From positions 1 to 11,626 of the forward strand of contig JBMFXG010000078.1 of NCBI GenBank assembly GCA_049964535.1: DNA of 11,626 bases. The letters are read 5' to 3'. Source of the DNA: JAJYZP01 sp049964535. GTDB lineage: Bacteria; Actinomycetota; Acidimicrobiia; Acidimicrobiales; Acidimicrobiaceae. Positions 7,652 through 11,626 of this stretch are shown one piece after another (the first letter of the stretch is position 1; every line of letters starts with the position of its first letter). Position numbers and translations under genes: made by a program. Below the pieces are notes generated by a model. It made no database searches. It worked only from the letters and a program-made list of their open reading frames with translations, and was not told the origin of the DNA.

Positions 7652-8695
7652 TTAGGGCCTTAGTGACGCATCTGAGAGGCCCCGGCCTCTACCCTGCTGT
7701 TCCAAGATACCGTCGTAGGTGGCGTGGCCAGCGTGACGCAGGATCTCCGTCAAACCACGAAGCACTACAAGGTCTGGGTCAGCGGGAACCATGACCTTGA
7801 CCTGAGCGGAGGAAGCGAGCCGAGCGCTCAGGCCAGCCAATAGCGCTAGGCCCCCAATCAGAGTCACGCCCCGTTCCGCAATATCTGCGACGAGCTCCGC
7901 CTGACACACTGAAAGAACCTCGGGCACGAGATCTACCATTGCATCAACGGGAGGCAGTGCTAGGTGATAGAAAGCGTCCTCTTCGACACGGACCTGGCGA
8001 ACCTCTCCGCTGCGGGAGTCTCGACCCCACACATCAGCACGTCGATTACGGCGCTCCGGCGAGAGATCCACCAACGACACGACGATCTCCGAAGCCGTTT
8101 CAGACGAGATCACAAGCCCACAGGACTCCGAGAAGTACCTCATGACGCGTTCGACGAGTTCCCGTCCCCCGACAGGCCGGGACCGATACGAGATCATCTC
8201 ACCAAAGGAGAAAACGGCAACTTCACAAGAGGACGCGCCACCTTGGAATATCATCGAGCCCTCTGGTTGGGTGATATCGACACCGGCACCAACCGCTCCG
8301 GCAAGTACCGAGGGAATCAAGAGGGATTCCGCAGTGCCGAGTCTCCCAACCTCAGCTCCAATTACCTCGCGTTCTAGAGACGAAAGACTTGACGGAACGG
8401 AAAGACCCAGGCGAACCCGTCCCCCAACTCGAAGACCAATCTGCTTGAAGACAAGCTCAACATACTCCGCGAAGTAGTCAACTGCCGTTGCCATGCCACG
8501 CTGAAATGGAGTCCGAAGTTCCACACGACCAGCGGCCGCAACACTCATCTTGCGGGCGGTGTCTCCCACCGCGACCAGCGACCCGCTCCGAAGATTCACG
8601 GCTACAACCGACTCGAAATCGGCCAGAACTTGACCCTGGTCATCGGCTACTCGAGTTCGTGTCGCGCCACAGTCGATCACGACAGTTCTCGCCAG
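7652..8695 (-). CDS. MreB-like actin-fold protein, probably ATPase-deficient, CTG start
   Basis: This protein follows the MreB sequence order across its length. Phosphate-1 is VVIDCGATRTRV (residues 5-16; MreB has IDLGTANTLV). The RTPFQRGMATAVDYF stretch replaces the MreB rPl-dGVIaDf region. LGLSVPSSLSSLERE matches VPSG-x-x-x-x-x-ER. Phosphate-2 is FQGGASSCEVAV (150-161), and the adenosine motif is LIGGLALLAGL (279-289). MreB proteins form membrane-bound filaments guiding cell-wall synthesis. Here EEP becomes PSV and the phosphate-2 DIGGGTT becomes QGGASSC, so catalytic Glu and Asp are missing. I place the start at CTG (8693-8695): AGGAG lies 7 bases upstream and the product then begins LARTVVIDCG, like MreB's MARDIAIDLG. 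An in-frame ATG at 8779 would add 28 residues encoded inside the upstream small gene. The last 40 residues extend beyond the fold and are Gly/Arg rich. The product is 347 residues. Confidence 0.78.
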   Translation of the reverse strand: MARTVVIDCGATRTRVADDQGQVLADFESVVAVNLRSGSLVAVGDTARKMSVAAAGRVELRTPFQRGMATAVDYFAEYVELVFKQIGLRVGGRVRLGLSVPSSLSSLEREVIGAEVGRLGTAESLLIPSVLAGAVGAGVDITQPEGSMIFQGGASSCEVAVFSFGEMISYRSRPVGGRELVERVMRYFSESCGLVISSETASEIVVSLVDLSPERRNRRADVWGRDSRSGEVRQVRVEEDAFYHLALPPVDAMVDLVPEVLSVCQAELVADIAERGVTLIGGLALLAGLSARLASSAQVKVMVPADPDLVVLRGLTEILRHAGHATYDGILEQQGRGRGLSDASLRP

Positions 8696-8699
8696 CGTC

Positions 8700-8870
8700 T
8701 TACTCCTTATCCGCTCGTCGGTCCTGGGATTGAGAGAGCGCCTGAATCCGCCGAGAGAACTCTTCCACACCAGACTCAACCGACTTTGGTCTGCGATCGA
8801 TCAGCCAGATCATCGCTCCCACCAACACGAATATCGCTACGGGAACCGCCCAATATAGAAGAACTATCAA
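8700..8870 (-). CDS. Small single-pass membrane protein, 56 residues, TTG start
   Basis: This short frame is easily missed. It begins at TTG (8868-8870) after an in-frame TGA 15 bases upstream. Residues 1-25 are a strong membrane segment (LIVLLYWAVPVAIFVLVGAMIW), followed by IDRRPKS, whose positive charges favour a cytoplasmic C-terminus, and a charged helical tail ending QDRRADKE. Its TAA stop overlaps the end of the AGGAG region that serves the next gene, and 4 bases separate the stop from the CTG of the MreB-like gene, so the two are almost certainly translated from one mRNA. GAGAGGG about 12 bases before the TTG is a distant, imperfect ribosome binding site. I recognise no family. Its position suggests a membrane partner or anchor for the MreB-like protein, which is inference. 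Confidence 0.6.
   Translation of the reverse strand: MIVLLYWAVPVAIFVLVGAMIWLIDRRPKSVESGVEEFSRRIQALSQSQDRRADKE
8703..8707 (-). promoter_or_regulatory. Ribosome binding site that sets the CTG start of the MreB-like gene
   Basis: AGGAG on the minus strand lies within the last codons of the small membrane protein gene and 7 bases before CTG (8693-8695). No ATG or TTG lies at a usable distance after it; the next GTG (inside VVID) is about 20 bases away. This decides the start of the actin-like gene and implies translational coupling. Confidence 0.6.
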
Positions 8871-8892
8871 CCCCGAGCCACCCTCTCACCTC

Positions 8893-8910
8893 GCTATCCA
8901 TAACGATAGC
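8893..8910 (-). other. Hairpin in the leader of the small membrane protein gene
   Basis: GCTATC and GATAGC form a perfect 6-bp stem around a 6-base loop (GTTATG on the minus strand), about 22 bases before the TTG start. It could affect translation of the two-gene unit or be an operator; no family of regulator is suggested by it. The stem is short, so chance is possible. Confidence 0.3.
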
Positions 8911-8972
8911 AACGCAACACCATAGTGTGTCTTGACCTAACAAAACTTGTTGATCAGCGTTTTCTTATCAGT

Positions 8973-9467
8973 TTAATCGTTCTGGTCTTCGACCTCTGAG
9001 ATTGGGCTCGCTCCTAGACCCCACGATACGTTCTCCCCCCATACCTCTTGCTTCCAGATCGGCACCGAGGTCTTGAGCGTGTCAATTCCATAGCGAGCTG
9101 CCTCAAACGCGTCGCCTCGGTGATGCGATGCAACTCCTACCATCACGGTCGATTCAGTCGGCACCATTGAACCCAATCGATGAACGAGCGACACCGCCCG
9201 AACTCCACGGAAGCGTTGGAAGATCTGGTACCCAATCGCCTCCAGCCGCCGTCGAGCTGGTTCCTCGTACGCCTCGTAGTTAAGGGCGAGGACTCCAGTG
9301 CGATCCTCAGAAAAATCTCGAACGGTTCCAGAGAAGACCACCACCGCCCCACAATCTTTTCGAAGCAGTGAGTCGTAGAACGCTGCTACGTCTAACGGTG
9401 CCGTCGTCAAGTCCACCTGCAAGAAACGGTCCGACAACTGAGGCGAATCGTTCATCGATGAACCCAT
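8973..9467 (-). CDS. moaE: Molybdopterin synthase catalytic subunit MoaE
   Basis: MoaE transfers sulfur from MoaD thiocarboxylate to precursor Z (cPMP), giving molybdopterin in molybdenum cofactor synthesis in the cytoplasm. This 164-residue protein shows the family core: GAVVVFSGTVRDFSEDRTGVLALNYEAYEEPA (about 40-70), VHRLGSMVP (95-103), SHHRGDAFEAARYGIDTLK (114-132) and LKTSVPIWKQEVW. Lys132 and Lys139 match the two active-site lysines of E. coli MoaE (119 and 126) with the same spacing. Length is near the usual 140-160. I chose ATG at 9465-9467 because GGTGGAG lies 6 bases upstream; the open frame runs 41 residues further without family resemblance. No moaD or other cofactor gene is in the window, so the small subunit must lie elsewhere. 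It precedes the small membrane protein/MreB-like pair on the same strand, about 100 bases away. Confidence 0.93.
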   Translation of the reverse strand: MGSSMNDSPQLSDRFLQVDLTTAPLDVAAFYDSLLRKDCGAVVVFSGTVRDFSEDRTGVLALNYEAYEEPARRRLEAIGYQIFQRFRGVRAVSLVHRLGSMVPTESTVMVGVASHHRGDAFEAARYGIDTLKTSVPIWKQEVWGENVSWGLGASPISEVEDQND

Positions 9468-9601
9468 AGTTCGCTCCACCACTCCCACGTTGACACGCTC
9501 ACTAGTCGGCCACCGTCGTCCAACGGAAGAAGTCTCCGACAGGCCTTCCACTCTACCATGCTCCTCTGAGAGGAGGCCCGACGAGAACACTCCACAGTCG
9601 A

Positions 9602-9607
9602 TACACT
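9602..9607 (+). promoter_or_regulatory. Candidate -10 element giving a leaderless DUF2342-type mRNA
   Basis: TACACT matches TANNNT and ends 7 bases before the ATG at 9615. No Shine-Dalgarno precedes that ATG, so transcription and translation probably start at the same base. No good -35 is visible. Confidence 0.4.
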
Positions 9608-9614
9608 GATAACT

Positions 9615-10799
9615 ATGAGCGATGCAGTGCCATCAGGGTCGAATCCCTTTGAATTTCTCTTAGGGGACATGATGAAGGCGATGTCAGGACAGGTACAAGA
9701 TCCGATGGCTATGGTAACTCAGTTCGTTCAGGTAGCAAACGCGGACGAGACCTCGGCAGCAAATGTCGAACCATCACTACGAATTCGGGTAGAAGAGCTT
9801 TTCCGCCTTGCACAGCTTCACGTCGACACACTTCGTTATCTCCCACCGAGCTCAGCACCGACCAGTCAATCTCTAATCGTCACCAATCCGCTGGCCTTCT
9901 CAAACCTGATGCTTACCGGTTGGCGACCGTACATCGAGCTACTGTTACAGTCAATGGCTCCGCAAGGAGTGATCTCCTCATCCTTAGATCTGCAGAGCAG
10001 CGATGCTACCGCTAACCCCTTGATGGCGATGCTTGGGCAGTTCGGTGCGACGCTCACCCCAATGCTCTCAGGTGCGCAGATCGGGTCACTGATCGGTCAC
10101 TTCGCCAAAGAGGCACACGCAGCGTACGACTTACTTATACCCTCAACGGACCCGTCTTCGATCGTACTTGTGCCACAGACCATCGAACGATTTGCGCAAG
10201 ATTGGCAGCTCGATCGAGATTCCCTTTTTATCTGGACCCTAACTCAGCAACTCGTGACGGCAAGCCTCCTCACGAACGAGACGCTGCGAGATCGCCTCGA
10301 CACGGAGATACGACTCCACCTCGTTGACATGCGTGCCGATGTCACCGCCGCAATGAACCAGCTCTCGACGCTCAACTTTACCGATCCAGAAGCTATTCAA
10401 GGATTTCTAGGAGACCCATCGGCTCTCGTTAGCGGAGAGTTCACAGAGGCCCAACGTATTAACTACGAGGAGATCGAGGCAACGCTTGCAGTGCTGTTAG
10501 GGATCTCGAACCTTGCGTGCCGTCAAATCGGATCGGCGGTCTTAGGAGCGACCGGCGCCATCGAGGAGGCCCTTCGCAGACGCAGCATCGAAGGGACCGA
10601 GGCGCATCGACTACTAGCCCATCTCTTCGGAATCGAGATGAGCGAACGAGCGATCGACCTGAGCAGCAGCTTCACCGAATTTCTTGCAGACGCCGAGCAC
10701 ACAGATGCGCTCAGCGCCATCTATAGCGATAGTGAGAGCTTTCCAACCATCTTCGATCTGGAGCATCCAGATCTCTGGCTCGCCAGAGTCATGAGATAG
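9615..10799 (+). CDS. DUF2342/zincin-like type 2 family protein lacking the HExxH motif
   Basis: This 394-residue protein resembles the actinobacterial 'zinc-dependent metalloprotease / coenzyme F420 biosynthesis-associated' family. The resemblance is clearest at the C-terminus, where RRRSIEGTEAHRLLAHLFGIEMS and DALSAIYSDSESFPTIFDLEHPDLWLARV match the family pattern (RR..EG..A..LL..LLGL, then SPE.LPT..EL..P..WLARV). The N-terminus (NPFEFLLGDMMKAM) is also typical. In active-looking members a helix reads about WVALHEVTH; here it reads WTLTQQLVT (residues 207-215), so the two His and the Glu are gone. The later EGH-type motif reads LGI (about 295-297). Metal binding and proteolysis are therefore unlikely. 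No signal peptide is seen. It stands alone on the plus strand, head-to-head with moaE. Family names come from memory; the loss of HExxH is seen directly. Confidence 0.75.
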   Translation: MSDAVPSGSNPFEFLLGDMMKAMSGQVQDPMAMVTQFVQVANADETSAANVEPSLRIRVEELFRLAQLHVDTLRYLPPSSAPTSQSLIVTNPLAFSNLMLTGWRPYIELLLQSMAPQGVISSSLDLQSSDATANPLMAMLGQFGATLTPMLSGAQIGSLIGHFAKEAHAAYDLLIPSTDPSSIVLVPQTIERFAQDWQLDRDSLFIWTLTQQLVTASLLTNETLRDRLDTEIRLHLVDMRADVTAAMNQLSTLNFTDPEAIQGFLGDPSALVSGEFTEAQRINYEEIEATLAVLLGISNLACRQIGSAVLGATGAIEEALRRRSIEGTEAHRLLAHLFGIEMSERAIDLSSSFTEFLADAEHTDALSAIYSDSESFPTIFDLEHPDLWLARVMR

Positions 10800-10822
10800 C
10801 TCTCAACAGAGTTAGGCACTCT

Positions 10823-10901
10823 TAAAGTCACCTAAAGTGGTTATGTTGCGAGAATATTCAAGAAACTAGTTAATAATTACCACGAATTGTCGATATAAAG
10901 T
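10823..10901 (+). repeat. Three TAAAGT copies upstream of the last gene
   Basis: TAAAGT occurs at 10823-10828, 10833-10838 and 10896-10901, the first two exactly 10 bases apart (one helical turn) and the third ending one base before the ATG at 10903. The stretch is AT-rich compared with its surroundings and probably holds the promoter. A regulator site is possible but unproven. Confidence 0.3.
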
Positions 10902-10902
10902 T

Positions 10903-11626
10903 ATGGCAGACGAACGATCAGATACTGAACATCTTGATGACTTCTCCTGGGAGGACCGCTCCGACTATCGCGACGTCGGCCAACGACCGTTTGCCGATGC
11001 AGAGTATCGCTACTCCTGGCTTGAAGTTGAAGAGGAGTCTCCCGCAGTTTCATCCACGACCTACCACAACAACGAATTCTCAGAAGATAGACCGTCAGAT
11101 ACCTTTCTGAATTCACCACACGAGCCTTCACCTTCGACGCTTTCATGGATTACACCAGAGGGGGATCCGTGGGCTGCTGGGGAGTACGAGCCTTGGCAAC
11201 CGACGGAGCGACGCCTGTCACTCTACGAAGAACCTCAATCCGCCTTCGACGCTCAGTTCACTACGACCACCAAGTTTGAGCTAGAGCAAAAAGTAGATGA
11301 ACACTCATCTGGCTTGACTTCAGGTTCGGCCTTCGAGACGAGTCTCGACCCCTATTCATCGCCGGTCTTTCCGTCCGGGATCGACGAAGACGCTCTTCGC
11401 CGATTTTCTCCCCAAATCAACGAAGATACTCCCGGACGCGCCATCGGGATCGAGGAGGGGATCTGGCACTTCGCAGATGAAGAGGCGCTCGATACGCCCG
11501 AAACGATCGAGGAAAATACCACGAATACCGATCTCGTCTCGCCTCAAGAAAGCGTACATTCAACGTGGGAGACTCTGCGTAGAGTGGCGATACTCGGGCT
11601 ACGACCGGGAGAGTACCTCGTGGATC
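10903..11626 (+). CDS. Acidic, probably disordered protein of unknown function (3' end beyond window)
   Basis: The frame opens at ATG 10903 and has no stop through the window end, giving at least 241 residues. I recognise no family. The product is rich in Asp, Glu, Ser, Thr and Pro, with scattered aromatics in acidic context (DDFSWEDRSDY, EGDPWAAGEYEPWQP, GIWHFADEEA), typical of disordered regions carrying short binding motifs. Near the end the composition changes to STWETLRRVAILGLRPGEYLVD, which may begin a folded domain or a membrane-proximal segment. No signal peptide is seen. There is no Shine-Dalgarno before the ATG; TATAAA lies too close (3 bases) to serve as -10 for this start, so translation may begin further in. 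Opposite-strand frames here are shadows. The gene follows the DUF2342-type gene by 103 bases on the same strand. Confidence 0.6.
   Translation, partial: MADERSDTEHLDDFSWEDRSDYRDVGQRPFADAEYRYSWLEVEEESPAVSSTTYHNNEFSEDRPSDTFLNSPHEPSPSTLSWITPEGDPWAAGEYEPWQPTERRLSLYEEPQSAFDAQFTTTTKFELEQKVDEHSSGLTSGSAFETSLDPYSSPVFPSGIDEDALRRFSPQINEDTPGRAIGIEEGIWHFADEEALDTPETIEENTTNTDLVSPQESVHSTWETLRRVAILGLRPGEYLVD

Noticed and set aside
8941..8972. Possible terminator after moaE
   Set aside because: AACAA/TTGTT gives only a 5-bp AT-rich stem without a U-tract, too weak to call.
9468..9670. Upstream extension of moaE and an overlapping minus-strand frame
   Set aside because: No family resemblance upstream of MGSSMNDS, and the good ribosome binding site favours the start at 9467; the overlapping frame also collides with the DUF2342-type start.
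10901..11146. Minus-strand 81-residue frame
   Set aside because: It is antisense to the acidic plus-strand gene, which stays open for over 720 bases and has the better claim.

Overview
The window reads as chromosomal DNA of an actinobacterium. An UPF0182 membrane protein, a PDZ/Lon-type (YlbL-like) protease and a DUF2342/zincin-like protein lie close together. From memory, the same trio sits together in Mycobacterium (Rv3193c, Rv3194c and divergent Rv3195). The moderate GC content, the DivIVA- and MreB-like genes and several apparently leaderless starts suggest the class Acidimicrobiia (Ferrimicrobium/Acidithrix type). The taxonomic placement is inference.

Layout, left to right. Positions 1-467 hold a truncated, GTG-started tyrosine integrase lying just 3' of an initiator tRNA-fMet (468-544, minus strand). 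This is the signature of an integrated element whose body would lie beyond the left edge. Next comes a minus-strand operon, transcribed right to left: PDZ/Lon-like protease (5901-6989), a 786-residue DivIVA-like coiled-coil protein (3531-5891), then UPF0182 (599-3520). The gaps are about 10 bases, so co-expression is likely. A HEAT-repeat gene (7012-7629, plus) diverges from the protease, with only 22 bases between the two starts and overlapping -10-like elements.

A second minus-strand unit holds an undescribed 56-residue membrane protein (8700-8870) followed by an MreB-like actin homologue (7652-8695), which appears to start at CTG. MoaE (8973-9467, minus) lies upstream of it. A DUF2342-type protein (9615-10799, plus) follows, and then the start of an acidic, tryptophan-containing, probably disordered protein (10903 to the window end).

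The genes suggest an envelope and cell-shape neighbourhood: a membrane-anchored protease, a large exported membrane protein, a DivIVA scaffold and an actin-like protein. The unusual points are two apparent pseudoenzymes (an actin fold lacking its catalytic Glu and phosphate-2 Asp, and a zincin family member lacking HExxH) and a DivIVA-type protein whose C-terminus looks like the Cys/His knuckle of phage Mu-F/SPP1 gp7 head proteins. MoaE is the only evident metabolic enzyme. No IS element, CRISPR array or rRNA is visible.
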